The notes: generated from the letters alone by a model not told the origin. 21,563 nucleotides of DNA from Deltaproteobacteria bacterium (GCA_017889845.1 JAGGAJ010000011.1:1-21563); one strand, 5' to 3'. Positions 1 to 8,366 are shown, counted from the stretch's first letter. Numbers and translations: made by a program.

Positions 1-1
1 C

Positions 2-469
2 CCCCCGGAAACCGCCTTCCTGACGATCCGGCTCATGCAGGAGGTCCTGCGCAGCGGGACCGCGGTCTCCGCGAAGGGACTCTCCCCCAACCTCGCCGGC
101 AAGACCGGGACCACGAACGAGAACACGGACGCCTGGTTCATCGGCGGGTCGCCCGACCTGATGGCGGGAGTGTGGGTGGGATTCGACACGCCCGCGTCGC
201 TGGGTGACCGGCAATCCGCCGCGACCGTGGCGCTCCCGATCTGGATGCATTTCATGAGGAAGGCGATGGCGTTTTTTCCCGACCGGGAGTTCCCTCCCCC
301 CGCGGGGGTCACCTTCGCGCGCGTGGACCCCGCAACGGGGAAAGCCGTGCCGCAGGGAAGCGGCGAAGGGCTGGTCCTTCCGTTCAAGCTGGGGACGGTG
401 CCGGAGATCGCAACCCCGGCGGGGAAGCCGGCCGGGCCGCGGCGCGGCGTCTCAGACGATTTGTTATAG
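2..469 (+). CDS. mrcA: Penicillin-binding protein 1A-type transpeptidase, C-terminal fragment (5' end outside window)
   Basis: This is the last 155 residues of a class A (bifunctional) penicillin-binding protein, a membrane-anchored periplasmic enzyme that polymerises and cross-links peptidoglycan. The reading frame is open from base 2 with no stop, so the gene begins before the window. The KTGTT box of the transpeptidase active site is at fragment residues 34-38. It is followed by NENTDAWFIGG and VWVGFD, which are typical of PBP1A sequences. After the catalytic domain comes a short Pro/Gly/Lys-rich tail ending at TAG. The SxxK serine and the glycosyltransferase domain would lie upstream and cannot be seen. 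The gene is convergent with the methyltransferase at 588, and a 14-bp inverted repeat lies between them. The family is secure. The choice of 1A over other class A types rests on the motif context only. Confidence 0.9.
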   Translation, partial: PPETAFLTIRLMQEVLRSGTAVSAKGLSPNLAGKTGTTNENTDAWFIGGSPDLMAGVWVGFDTPASLGDRQSAATVALPIWMHFMRKAMAFFPDREFPPPAGVTFARVDPATGKAVPQGSGEGLVLPFKLGTVPEIATPAGKPAGPRRGVSDDLL

Positions 470-474
470 CTGGG

Positions 475-526
475 CAGGGGACACTCTTCCAACAATACAC
501 CCGACTACCTCCAAGAGTGTCCCCTG
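475..526. repeat. 14-bp perfect inverted repeat between convergent genes
   Basis: Arms CAGGGGACACTCTT (475-488) and AAGAGTGTCCCCTG (513-526) are exact reverse complements around a 24-nt A/C-rich loop. The repeat starts 6 nt after the PBP stop codon. Neither side is followed by a T run, so it is not a classic intrinsic terminator. It could still act as a bidirectional transcript-end hairpin, or be one copy of a dispersed REP-like element. The rest of the gap to 588 holds only a short CCCC-ATT-GGGG hairpin near 556-566. Confidence 0.7.
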
Positions 527-587
527 AAAGCAATCGCTCCTCTACGAAGGCTTATCCCCATTGGGGGGAACCTGAGACAAATCCGCC

Positions 588-1328
588 TTATCCTTTTTTA
601 GCGACGACGACCATCCGCTCCGCCCCGACGTGGAAGGGGGCGCCGTCGAGGGAACCGTGGACAGCCACGACCCGCATCCCCGCCGTCACGATCATGCGGT
701 CAAGGTCCGCCTCCGAATAGATCCGGACGTCGAAGGCGGAGGAGATCCGGATTCCGTCCGGTCGGACCAGTTCGTGCTCCGCCCGCGCCCGGCCCGTGGC
801 GTGGTCCATCCGGACGCGCATGCACAGCCGTCCGGTGGGAACCGTCACCGTCGTCTCCATGCCGTCCTCTCCGGCAAGTCCCTTCCGGGCGTTCCGCAGG
901 TCGAGCAACAGCGCCCCGCCCCGCTTCAGGCTCCGGCCGACGTTGTCCAGGACCTTCTGGTTCTCCACGTCCCCGAAGTAGCCGAAGGATGAAAAGAGCG
1001 AGAGGAAGACGTCGAAGGCCGCGGGTCGGACGAACTCCCGCATGTCCTCCCGGACCCACTCCACCGCCGCGCCTTCCCTCACCGCGCGCTCGCGCGCCAG
1101 CCGCAGCATCTTCTCCGACAGGTCGACGCCCGTCACGCGGTACCCCCTCCGGGACAACGGGATGGCGTGCCGCCCCCGCCCGCACCCCAGGTCCGCCACC
1201 GCGGCGCCGGGCGGGATCGGGATCAGGCCGACGATCTGCGCCACCTCCTCCTCGGGGTCCTGCTCCAGCGGCCCGAACAGCTCGGGGTACCGCTCGTCGA
1301 AGATCGTCTCGTACCAGGGCCTCTTCAT
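588..1328 (-). CDS. Class I SAM-dependent methyltransferase
   Basis: This 246-residue cytosolic Rossmann-fold methyltransferase is the last gene of the minus-strand operon. SAM-binding motif I, VADLGCGRGRHAIPLSRRG, is at about residues 44-62. The acidic residue after strand 2 is in VTGVDLS (about 66-72), a WVREDM motif follows near 92, and the post-motif segment FDVFLSLFSSFGYF is near 104-117. The later LKRGGALLLDLRN is the usual strand-5 region. The substrate cannot be read from these motifs, which occur in small-molecule, protein and RNA methylases alike. Its ATG is only 9 nt after the rtcB stop, which implies co-transcription. A role in modifying RNA ends handled by RtcB is possible but is only inference from position. 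Confidence 0.88.
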   Translation of the reverse strand: MKRPWYETIFDERYPELFGPLEQDPEEEVAQIVGLIPIPPGAAVADLGCGRGRHAIPLSRRGYRVTGVDLSEKMLRLARERAVREGAAVEWVREDMREFVRPAAFDVFLSLFSSFGYFGDVENQKVLDNVGRSLKRGGALLLDLRNARKGLAGEDGMETTVTVPTGRLCMRVRMDHATGRARAEHELVRPDGIRISSAFDVRIYSEADLDRMIVTAGMRVVAVHGSLDGAPFHVGAERMVVVAKKG

Positions 1329-1337
1329 CGCGGCGGT

Positions 1338-2786
1338 TTATCCCTTCACCACGGCCACCGGCTTGAGCCGGGCCACCTTCCTGGCGATCCCCGCCCGATC
1401 GACCACGTCCACCACGGTATCCACGTCCTTGTACGCTTCCGGAATCTCCTCCGCGAGCGTCCTGTGGGACGCGCAGGCGACGAGGACGCCCCGCTTCTCC
1501 ATGGCTCCGAAGACGGATTTCCCGCGGACGCTTTGCTTGGCCTGCGTGCGGCTCATCCTCCGTCCCGCGCCGTGACACGTGGAACCGAAGGACATCCGCA
1601 TCGCCCCTGGCACGCCGGCGAGGACGTAAGACCCCGTCCCCATGTCGCCGGGGATGAACACCGGTTGCCCGACCTCCTGGTAGGCGTCCGGGATCTCGGG
1701 GTGCCCCGGCGGGAACGCCCGGGTCGCACCTTTCCGGTGGACGAGGACCTCCCGCCTCCGTCCGTCCACATCATGGGTCTCGAACTTCGCGTTGTTGTGC
1801 CCCACGTCGTACACCAGCCGGATCCCCGCGTCCCTTGGCCCCATACCGAGAAGGCGCTGGACCGTCTCCCGCACCCGGTGCGAAAGCACCTGCCGGTTCG
1901 CGAAGGCGTAATTCGCAGCGGCGGCCAGCGCGGACAGGTATCTCCGGCCGTCGTCGGACCCGATGTGGGCGCACGCGAGCTGGCGGTCGGGCACGTCGAT
2001 CCGGTGCTTCCGCATGTAGGACGTCATCACGTCGAGGTAATCGTCGCACACCTGGTACCCGAGCCCCCGGGAACCGGAGTGGAGAAAGAAGACTGCCTGC
2101 CCCGGGAAGAGGCCGTACGCCGCGGCGGCTTCCGGGAAGAACACCTCCTCCACCTCGTCGATCTCGAGGAAGTGGTTCCCGGAGCCCAGGGTCCCGAGCT
2201 GGTCCTCCCCCCGCCTGCGCGCCGTGGCGGACACCGACTCCGGGTCCGCTGCCGGGAACCGGCCACCGTCCTCCGTGTGCTCCACGTCATCCGACGTGGC
2301 GTACCCCCGGGAGGCCGCCCATCGGGAACCCTCGGCGAGAACCTTGTCCATCTCCTTTCCCGTCACCCGGACGTCGCCGGTGGATCCGACGCCGGAAGGC
2401 ACATCCCGGTGCAACGCCGCGACCAGTTCCGGCAGACGGGGGCGCAGGGCGGCGACCTCGAGGTTCGATCGCAGCAGTCGCACGCCGCAGTTGATATCGT
2501 ACCCGACGCCCCCGGGCGATACCACGCCCTCCCCGACGTCCATGGCGGCGACGCCGCCGATCGGGAAACCGTATCCCCAATGGATGTCCGGCATGCCGAT
2601 GCTGCGGTACAGGATTCCCGGCAGGTGCGCGACGTTCATGACCTGCCGCAAGGCCTGGTCGCGCGCGATTTCCTCCATCATTCCGGATGTCGCGAAGACC
2701 AGGCCGGGCACGAGCATCCCCCCCGTCCTCGGGATCTCCCAGGAGGTTTCGGAGAGTTGCTCGAGGGGAATGTCCTCGAAACGCAA
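1338..2786 (-). CDS. rtcB: RtcB, RNA-splicing / RNA-repair ligase
   Basis: RtcB joins RNA ends carrying 2',3'-cyclic phosphate or 3'-phosphate to 5'-OH ends, using GTP and Mn2+ and passing through a histidine-GMP intermediate. I place the start at a TTG (2786), preceded by a strong AAGGAGG at ideal distance. This gives 482 residues, close to the 481 of the archaeal enzyme. A longer ORF exists upstream to 2831, but its 15 extra residues look non-family. All catalytic positions are seen: D97 and C100 in GYDINCG, H205 in GSGNHFLE, H236 in FLHSGSRG, H330 in VGHNNAK, and the guanylylated histidine H405 in CHGAGR. These numbers run within one or two of the Pyrococcus enzyme. It lies 60 nt after archease, its known activator, and 9 nt before the methyltransferase. 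Confidence 0.97.
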   Translation of the reverse strand: MRFEDIPLEQLSETSWEIPRTGGMLVPGLVFATSGMMEEIARDQALRQVMNVAHLPGILYRSIGMPDIHWGYGFPIGGVAAMDVGEGVVSPGGVGYDINCGVRLLRSNLEVAALRPRLPELVAALHRDVPSGVGSTGDVRVTGKEMDKVLAEGSRWAASRGYATSDDVEHTEDGGRFPAADPESVSATARRRGEDQLGTLGSGNHFLEIDEVEEVFFPEAAAAYGLFPGQAVFFLHSGSRGLGYQVCDDYLDVMTSYMRKHRIDVPDRQLACAHIGSDDGRRYLSALAAAANYAFANRQVLSHRVRETVQRLLGMGPRDAGIRLVYDVGHNNAKFETHDVDGRRREVLVHRKGATRAFPPGHPEIPDAYQEVGQPVFIPGDMGTGSYVLAGVPGAMRMSFGSTCHGAGRRMSRTQAKQSVRGKSVFGAMEKRGVLVACASHRTLAEEIPEAYKDVDTVVDVVDRAGIARKVARLKPVAVVKG

Positions 2787-2846
2787 GGGGCCTCCTTCCT
2801 GCCGGCCGCACCGGGACGATCCCCGGGACATGCTGCGGGAAGCGAG

Positions 2847-3266
2847 TCAGACGTCCACTATGAAACGGGCCGTAACGCCCGACGGCCCCCCGAGGACGGC
2901 CAGCCCATGCCCCGTCACCGCCTTGATCTCCCGGTACAGGACATGTCGGGCGGGGTCGATCGTTTCTCCGTGCAACGTAACGGCGACCTTTTCCCTATCC
3001 ATCGTAGCACCGGCGTCCCGGACAAGGAACCGGTCGACGTAAAGGAGAAGAAGGGCTTTCCGGAGGATCGCGATGAGCCGGTCCTCCTCGCTTCCTCCAG
3101 AGGCAGCCAGTGTCCGGCGTTCCCCGCGCCGCACGCGTCGCCGGTCGGTGAGAAGGGAAAAAAGGGTTTCTACGGAGGCTGCACAGACCGCAGGGAAGTC
3201 TTTCCCGCGGACCTCCACGCGCAGGTCCGCGGTGTGGGGCAGGAGCCGGTGTTTCCTGCGGGTCAC
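2847..3266 (-). CDS. Archease, RtcB activator
   Basis: Archease is a small protein that accelerates guanylylation of RtcB and its multiple turnover, and widens its nucleotide use. The 139-residue product begins KHRLLPHTADLRVEV, with the hallmark HTAD motif near residues 11-14. It continues with a helix ETLFSLLTD, and ends in the family pattern of acidic metal ligands and a C-terminal FIVDV. The start is a GTG at 3266, whose GTGA overlaps the stop of the phosphoesterase gene, suggesting translational coupling. The much longer open frame upstream (to 3863) is antisense-like low-complexity Arg/Pro sequence and is not part of the gene. The direct neighbour is rtcB, as in many bacteria and archaea, which strengthens the call. 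Confidence 0.93.
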   Translation of the reverse strand: MTRRKHRLLPHTADLRVEVRGKDFPAVCAASVETLFSLLTDRRRVRRGERRTLAASGGSEEDRLIAILRKALLLLYVDRFLVRDAGATMDREKVAVTLHGETIDPARHVLYREIKAVTGHGLAVLGGPSGVTARFIVDV

Positions 3267-4000
3267 GTCCCGTCCCGCAACCGCTCGGCGAAGACGGGCG
3301 GCAACCCCGCGTCGAGCACCTTCCAGCGCGCGGCCTCGACGTCGTACGGGACCCGGAGCCAGGAAACCTTCCTCTGTTCCGGATCGAACAGGACGAAGGA
3401 GGCCTCGGGATTCCGGTCCCGCGGCTGTCCCACGCTGCCGGGGTTGACCAGCGCCCGCTCCCCCTTCCGGAGGATGAGCGTGCCGGGACGGACTGCCTCG
3501 ACCGTCCCGTCCTCCCTCCGGACGAAGGCCCCCGCAAGGTGGGTGTGGCCGAAGAAGACCGGTCCCTCCCCTTCGCCGGGGTCGAGGCGCGCGAGCTCGC
3601 CGGCGGCCTGTGCCACGGTGTACACGTACTGTTCGGGGTCGCCCGGGGAGCCGTGGACGAGGAGGGAGCCCCCCTCGACGGTCCGCCGTTCGGGAAGGGC
3701 CGCGAGGTATCCGCGGGCCTCCACGGAAATGTTGCGCCCCGACCAGAGGGCGGCATGGAGCGCCGCACGGTGGAAGTGCACTCCCGCGGAGCGGCCGCAC
3801 GCAACGGCGTCGTGGTTTCCCGAAACGCCGCCGGCGGTGCTCCCCATCGCCCAGCGGACGCACCCTTCCGGTTCCGCGTTGTACCCCACGAGGTCGCCGA
3901 GGTGGTACACCCGGTCGGGGCGGATCCCCTCGAGCTCGCGGACCACCGCGGCGAGGGCGTCGCCGTTGGAGTGGATGTCCGATAGGACGGCGATCTTCAC
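3263..4000 (-). CDS. Calcineurin-like metallophosphoesterase
   Basis: This 245-residue phosphoesterase has the complete two-metal motif series: DIHSNGDAL near residue 8, GDLVGYNAEP near 38, GNHD near 64, VHGSPGD near 110 and FGHTHLAG near 145. The layout resembles the YfcE/COG0639 group. Members hydrolyse phosphodiesters, nucleotides or phosphoprotein substrates, so the sequence does not fix the substrate. It starts at a GTG (4000) overlapping the preceding stop as GTGA, and its own stop overlaps the archease GTG in the same way. No good Shine-Dalgarno precedes it, so coupling is likely. Because it sits directly before archease and rtcB, a role in trimming or clearing RNA phosphate ends is worth testing, but that is inference. 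Confidence 0.92.
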   Translation of the reverse strand: MKIAVLSDIHSNGDALAAVVRELEGIRPDRVYHLGDLVGYNAEPEGCVRWAMGSTAGGVSGNHDAVACGRSAGVHFHRAALHAALWSGRNISVEARGYLAALPERRTVEGGSLLVHGSPGDPEQYVYTVAQAAGELARLDPGEGEGPVFFGHTHLAGAFVRREDGTVEAVRPGTLILRKGERALVNPGSVGQPRDRNPEASFVLFDPEQRKVSWLRVPYDVEAARWKVLDAGLPPVFAERLRDGT

Positions 4001-5289
4001 GCGCTGGCCGCAGCGGGCCGGCGCATCCCGGGCGGCAGCACCCGGACGGTCCGCTTCCGGGCCGCGTAATCCCGTACCAGATCCATGAAGATGTCCAGCT
4101 CGTACCTGCGGTCGGCCCGCGTCCCGTCGAAGTAGAGGACCCGGACGGGGAGGCCGTCGCAGTCCCGGGAGAGGCGGGGGTATACCGCCTCCGAGACGAT
4201 CCCGTTCATGCAGGAGAACGGGTTGATGTCGAGCACGCCGTCGGCGCCCTTCCGGTGCAGGTAGACCGTCTTCGCCACCGACAGGAGCATCTCCCCCAGC
4301 GTGCCCTCCGGGAGGAGGTACGGCCGCGCGAGCTCGAGGACCTCCCGGATGTCGTGCGCCTCCTCGTACCCCCGGAAGTCGTCCCCGAAGACCGCGTGGA
4401 GCTCCCGCTCGTCCTTGTGCTGGAAGTGCCATTTCAGCTTCGCGCCGAACATCTCCAGGGTCAGGTGCCGGCGGAACCGCTTCAGCATGCGGATATGGGA
4501 GGCGTTGGTGTACCAGAGCCACTCGCTGACGTCGGAGATCCAGCACTCCCCCCCCGCCTCCTCCACCTTGCGCACCACGTCGTCGTTGCTGAAGGTGTTC
4601 AGGCGGCAGAAGATCTCCCCCACGATCCCCACGAGCGGGCGCGGAACCGAGTAGTCCGCGGGGACGTCGTGCAGCATCTTCCGGCCGCGGGCCAGGGATC
4701 CCTTGAGGCGCTCCATCCGTTCCTTCGGGTTCTTCCCCCGCGACTCGACGGCGGCGCAGAAATCGTCCAGCGCCTCCCGGTACGCCGCGTCGGCCGCCCC
4801 CTTCGCCGTCTCGTACGGGCGGGTGCGCAGGAGCAGCTTGGTCAGCAGTTCGCCGCCGATCAGAGCCCGCCACGCCGACCGGATCAGTTCGTCCGCGTGC
4901 TCCCCCACCCCGCTATACCCGTCCTCGCAGGTCGGGGAGATGACCGTGACCTCGCCGAATCCCATCTCCCGCAGGACTCCCTTGATGTACGGGCCGTACT
5001 GGCCGAACCGGCACGGGCCGTCCGAGGTGGGCATGAACAGCGCCATCCGGCCGGCGGAGACCTTCCCGTTGACGAGGACCTTCAGCACGTCGCCGAGCGT
5101 GACCTTCAGCGGGAGGCACTCCTCGCCGGAGGAGTGGCGCCCCCCGAGGATCATGGTTTCCTCGTCGGAGGGTGGAAGCGGTTCCGACTCGATCCCCACG
5201 GACCGGAACGCCGAAGCGATGACCCGGACGCCGGCCTCCGACATCGCCGGGAAGTAGACCGTCTTGCCGGACAGCGGCGAACCGCTCAC
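3997..5289 (-). CDS. HgdB/COG3581-like partner of acyl-CoA dehydratase activase
   Basis: This 430-residue protein matches the last third of the giant 2-hydroxyacyl-CoA dehydratase activase-related proteins (COG3581, HgdB-like fold). It opens with GKTVYFPAMSEAG, followed by conserved cysteines in SSGEECLP (C58), GPCRFGQY (C93) and SPTCEDGYSG (C121). Later come GEIFCRLN, ECWISDVSEW and INPFSCMNG. Such spaced cysteines suggest iron-sulfur or metal binding. In many anaerobes this region is fused to the upstream activase. Here it is a separate gene starting at GTG 5289, whose GTGA overlaps the activase stop. Function is unknown. By family it probably forms a redox unit with the activase. The reading frame also stays open back to 8406, but that stretch is an out-of-frame shadow of the activase. 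Confidence 0.88.
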   Translation of the reverse strand: MSGSPLSGKTVYFPAMSEAGVRVIASAFRSVGIESEPLPPSDEETMILGGRHSSGEECLPLKVTLGDVLKVLVNGKVSAGRMALFMPTSDGPCRFGQYGPYIKGVLREMGFGEVTVISPTCEDGYSGVGEHADELIRSAWRALIGGELLTKLLLRTRPYETAKGAADAAYREALDDFCAAVESRGKNPKERMERLKGSLARGRKMLHDVPADYSVPRPLVGIVGEIFCRLNTFSNDDVVRKVEEAGGECWISDVSEWLWYTNASHIRMLKRFRRHLTLEMFGAKLKWHFQHKDERELHAVFGDDFRGYEEAHDIREVLELARPYLLPEGTLGEMLLSVAKTVYLHRKGADGVLDINPFSCMNGIVSEAVYPRLSRDCDGLPVRVLYFDGTRADRRYELDIFMDLVRDYAARKRTVRVLPPGMRRPAAASA

Positions 5290-8200
5290 TGTTGCGCCCA
5301 CGGGCGGAGCACCCCCTTGCTGTCGAGATAGGCCTCGCACCGGGTCATGTACCCGGCGTCGTTGCCGTGGCCGTCGAACTGCAGCGCCAGGTACGGGGAA
5401 CCGGACGCTCTCGTGATGAAGTGTCGCACGAAGGAGTCGGGGCCGCACTTGAAATTGGTGATGTAGATCATGTGGAACTTCGGGTGGATGCGGCACCACT
5501 TCGCGGCGGCGATGATCTTGCGCCCGTAGTTCCAGAACATGTTGTCGTTCACGTCCCGGATATCGATGTCGTCCACCGGGAGGAAATCGACGGGGATCAC
5601 GTTGGCCCCGTACTGGTCCCTCAGCTTCGCGGGGATGTCCAGGTTGATGTCGCGGTCGTACAGGTTGTAGGGGCGCCCCAGCAGGATGATGGCGTCCGCC
5701 CTCGCTTCCTCCACGCCCGCAACCGCCCCGACGCCGGCCTCGTGGAGGAATCGCGCGAGCCCCGCCTGCTCCCGGTAGCCGTCGCGGATCCCGTCCCGGA
5801 TCTCCCGGCGGGTGACCCCCAGCGGCCCGAAGCATTCGAAGAGGTCCTCCAGGAGGTACTTCTCCCCGTCCCGGAAGCGCACGGTGGGGGACAACAGCTT
5901 CTGCCGGAGCTCCTTCTCCCACTTGGGCACGGATGCGATCACGAAGGGGAGCGTCTGTCCCCAGGGGCAGAAGTGCGACTCCGTGTGGGTGTGGACCGTC
6001 TCCGAGTTGATGACGTTGGGCTGGAACAGGAAGTCCACGCCGCCGGCGAGCAGGGAGGCGACGTGCCCGTGGGCCACCTGGATGGGGTAGCACGGCTCCG
6101 CGACGGTGCGCTCGTACCCCTCCCGCGCAATCGCCTTGTCCGTCCGCGGGGAGACCTTGATCCCGAACCCCATGCGGAGGAGGACGCCCTTCCAGAAGGG
6201 GAAGCGCTCGAAGAAGTACATCGCCCGCGGGAAACCGACGGTGCCGCGGGGGCCCGTTTCCGGGGTCTCTGCAATCAGGCGGTCGAACCAGTCGTTGCGC
6301 ATCGCGACCAGGTCCGGGATCACCGGTTTCGTGTCGGTCCGTGCCGGCTTCCGGTACTTCTCGGAGCACTTGTCGCCCCAGTAGGTCCGGCTCTCGCCGA
6401 TGCGGATCTCCTGCATGTCGCAGTAGTTGCTGCACCCCTTGCAGACGAACTCCCGCCGGCGGTAGTCCACCTTCGCCAGGTCGAAGCCGCGGAACTTCGT
6501 GGCCTCCCGCGTGGCCCGGACCTTGTCGCGCGCCAGGAGGGCCATCCCGATCGCCCCGATGACTCCGTTGTGGGGCGGTACGATGATCTTCCGTCCCAGC
6601 ACCTGGGAGAAGGCCGCGGCGACCGCGTCGTTGTACGCCGTGCCCCCCTGGAAGTAGACCGTCTCGCCGATCTTCCGGCCCCGGACGACGCGGTTCAGGT
6701 AGTTCATGACCACGGAGTACGCCAGCCCCGCCACCAGGTCGCGCCGCGAAGCCCCGCGGTAGAGGTAGTTGTTCAGGTCCTGCTCCATGAAGACGGTGCA
6801 CCGCTCGCCCATGCGGACCGGCGCATCCGACGAGAGGGCGAGTTCCGCGAACTCGCCCTTGATCCGGATCCCCAGCCGCTCCGCCTGCTCCTCCAGGAAG
6901 GAGCCCGTCCCCGCGGCGCACGCGTCGTTCATCGCGAAGTCGGTGACCACGCCGTCCGACAGGCCGATGAACTTGGAGTCCTGCCCGCCGATCTCGAAGA
7001 TCGTGTCCACCGGGACGCCGAAGAACCGGTTGCTGATGAAGGTGGATCCGGTCTTGTGCGCGGTGATCTCGTCCTGCACCGTGTCGGCGCCGACCAGTTC
7101 GCCGATCAGCTCCCGGCCGGAGCCGGTGGTCCCCACCCCCCGGATGGCGATGGCGTCGCCGAACTCGCTCCACAGCTCCTTCATCCCGTCGGTCACCACC
7201 TGCACGGGGCGGCCCTGCGTCTGGACGTAGATCTCCTTCAGGAGGTTGCCCTCCCAGTCGACGAGGGCGAAGTTCGTGGAGACCGAACCGACGTCGATGC
7301 CGAGGAACACCTCGGGGCGCCCCTGGATCTCCGGTGCCGGCTGGATCCGGTCGCGAAGGAACACCACGTTTTCGGTGGAGAGGCGGTCCCACGCGGGGAA
7401 CGACCGGTCCCCCGGTTCCTCGCCCGCCGGCAGGACGACGAAGGACCGGCAGTCCCCCCGGTCCCGCTCCGCCGCCGCCATCGCAGCTCCGACGGCTCCC
7501 ATGTGGGCGAAGCCGTGCGGAAGCACCGCGTCGTCCGCGCTGAAGCCGAATGCATCGCGGACCGCCCGGACCACCCCGGAGTTCTCGAAGAGGCCGCCGA
7601 CCAGCGCCACCCGGGCCGCGGCATCTTTCCCCTTGTTGATGCTGCTCTTGAAGTTGCGCGCGACCGCCTCGCACAACCCCTTGAGGATCTCCTCGGGGGA
7701 ATACCCCTTCTGCTGCGCGTGGATCATGTCGGTCTTGGCGAATACGGAGCAGCGGCCCGCGATGCGGGCAGCGCTGGCGGCCTGGGCGACCATCTCCCCG
7801 ATCTGCTCCACGTCCAGCTTCATCCGGTGGGCTTGCTGGTCGATGAACGACCCGGTCCCCGCGGCGCAGTCCCCGCTGGTGTCGTAATCCTTGATGGCGA
7901 GGGAGCCGCCTTCCCCGGCGGGCTCGAGTCGGATGACCTTCGCGTTCTCCCCTCCCATCTCGAAGATGGTGCGGACGTCGGGTTGCGCCGCCGTCACGGC
8001 CTTCACGAGGCACCGGAAGTCGTTCTCGTATCCTCCACCCACGAGGGGGGCGAGCTGCCGGCCGCTCTTCCCGGTGACCGAAATCCCTTCCACTACCCCC
8101 TCGCCGAGGACCCCGATCCAATGCCGCAGCCGCTCGGGAACCTTTCGCATCGGGTCCCCCTGGATGCGGTCGTAGGAGAGGAGGTACCCCCTCCCCGCGG

Positions 8201-8366
8201 TTCCCAGCCCCATCGCCTGCGGGGAAAGGAACTCCTTGCGAACCGCTTCCGTGGGATCGCTCTCCCCGGGTCCGAGGAGCAGGGCGAACTTCATGCTGAT
8301 CGAGCCGACGTCGATGCCGAGGAACAAGGCGTCCGGCCTCCCGTGAACGGTATTGGGGTAAACCAT
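5286..8366 (-). CDS. Tandem BadF/HgdC-type acyl-CoA dehydratase activase with COG3580 (DUF2229) domain
   Basis: This 1026-residue ATPase belongs to the BadF/BadG/BcrA/BcrD family, which uses ATP hydrolysis to drive low-potential electron transfer to (R)-2-hydroxyacyl-CoA dehydratases and benzoyl-CoA reductases. Two activase halves are visible. The first runs about 14-300 with LGIDVGSIS, GDCAAGTGSF (C167) and GRCSVFAK (C206). The second runs about 354-615 with LGIDVGSVS, DACAAGTGSF (C483) and ERCTVFME (C523). In HgdC the equivalent cysteines from two subunits hold one [4Fe-4S] cluster, so the halves may form an internal pseudo-dimer. A cysteine motif FVCKGCSNYC (642-649) and the COG3580 domain follow. 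The start ATG 8366 has GGAAG a few bases upstream. No dehydratase subunit is in the window, so its client is unknown. Confidence 0.92.
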   Translation of the reverse strand: MVYPNTVHGRPDALFLGIDVGSISMKFALLLGPGESDPTEAVRKEFLSPQAMGLGTAGRGYLLSYDRIQGDPMRKVPERLRHWIGVLGEGVVEGISVTGKSGRQLAPLVGGGYENDFRCLVKAVTAAQPDVRTIFEMGGENAKVIRLEPAGEGGSLAIKDYDTSGDCAAGTGSFIDQQAHRMKLDVEQIGEMVAQAASAARIAGRCSVFAKTDMIHAQQKGYSPEEILKGLCEAVARNFKSSINKGKDAAARVALVGGLFENSGVVRAVRDAFGFSADDAVLPHGFAHMGAVGAAMAAAERDRGDCRSFVVLPAGEEPGDRSFPAWDRLSTENVVFLRDRIQPAPEIQGRPEVFLGIDVGSVSTNFALVDWEGNLLKEIYVQTQGRPVQVVTDGMKELWSEFGDAIAIRGVGTTGSGRELIGELVGADTVQDEITAHKTGSTFISNRFFGVPVDTIFEIGGQDSKFIGLSDGVVTDFAMNDACAAGTGSFLEEQAERLGIRIKGEFAELALSSDAPVRMGERCTVFMEQDLNNYLYRGASRRDLVAGLAYSVVMNYLNRVVRGRKIGETVYFQGGTAYNDAVAAAFSQVLGRKIIVPPHNGVIGAIGMALLARDKVRATREATKFRGFDLAKVDYRRREFVCKGCSNYCDMQEIRIGESRTYWGDKCSEKYRKPARTDTKPVIPDLVAMRNDWFDRLIAETPETGPRGTVGFPRAMYFFERFPFWKGVLLRMGFGIKVSPRTDKAIAREGYERTVAEPCYPIQVAHGHVASLLAGGVDFLFQPNVINSETVHTHTESHFCPWGQTLPFVIASVPKWEKELRQKLLSPTVRFRDGEKYLLEDLFECFGPLGVTRREIRDGIRDGYREQAGLARFLHEAGVGAVAGVEEARADAIILLGRPYNLYDRDINLDIPAKLRDQYGANVIPVDFLPVDDIDIRDVNDNMFWNYGRKIIAAAKWCRIHPKFHMIYITNFKCGPDSFVRHFITRASGSPYLALQFDGHGNDAGYMTRCEAYLDSKGVLRPWAQQ

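Noticed and set aside
1167..4088. Long plus-strand frame across rtcB, archease and the phosphoesterase
   Set aside because: It is the antisense shadow of three well-supported minus-strand genes. Its length comes from the scarcity of stop codons in G+C-rich DNA.
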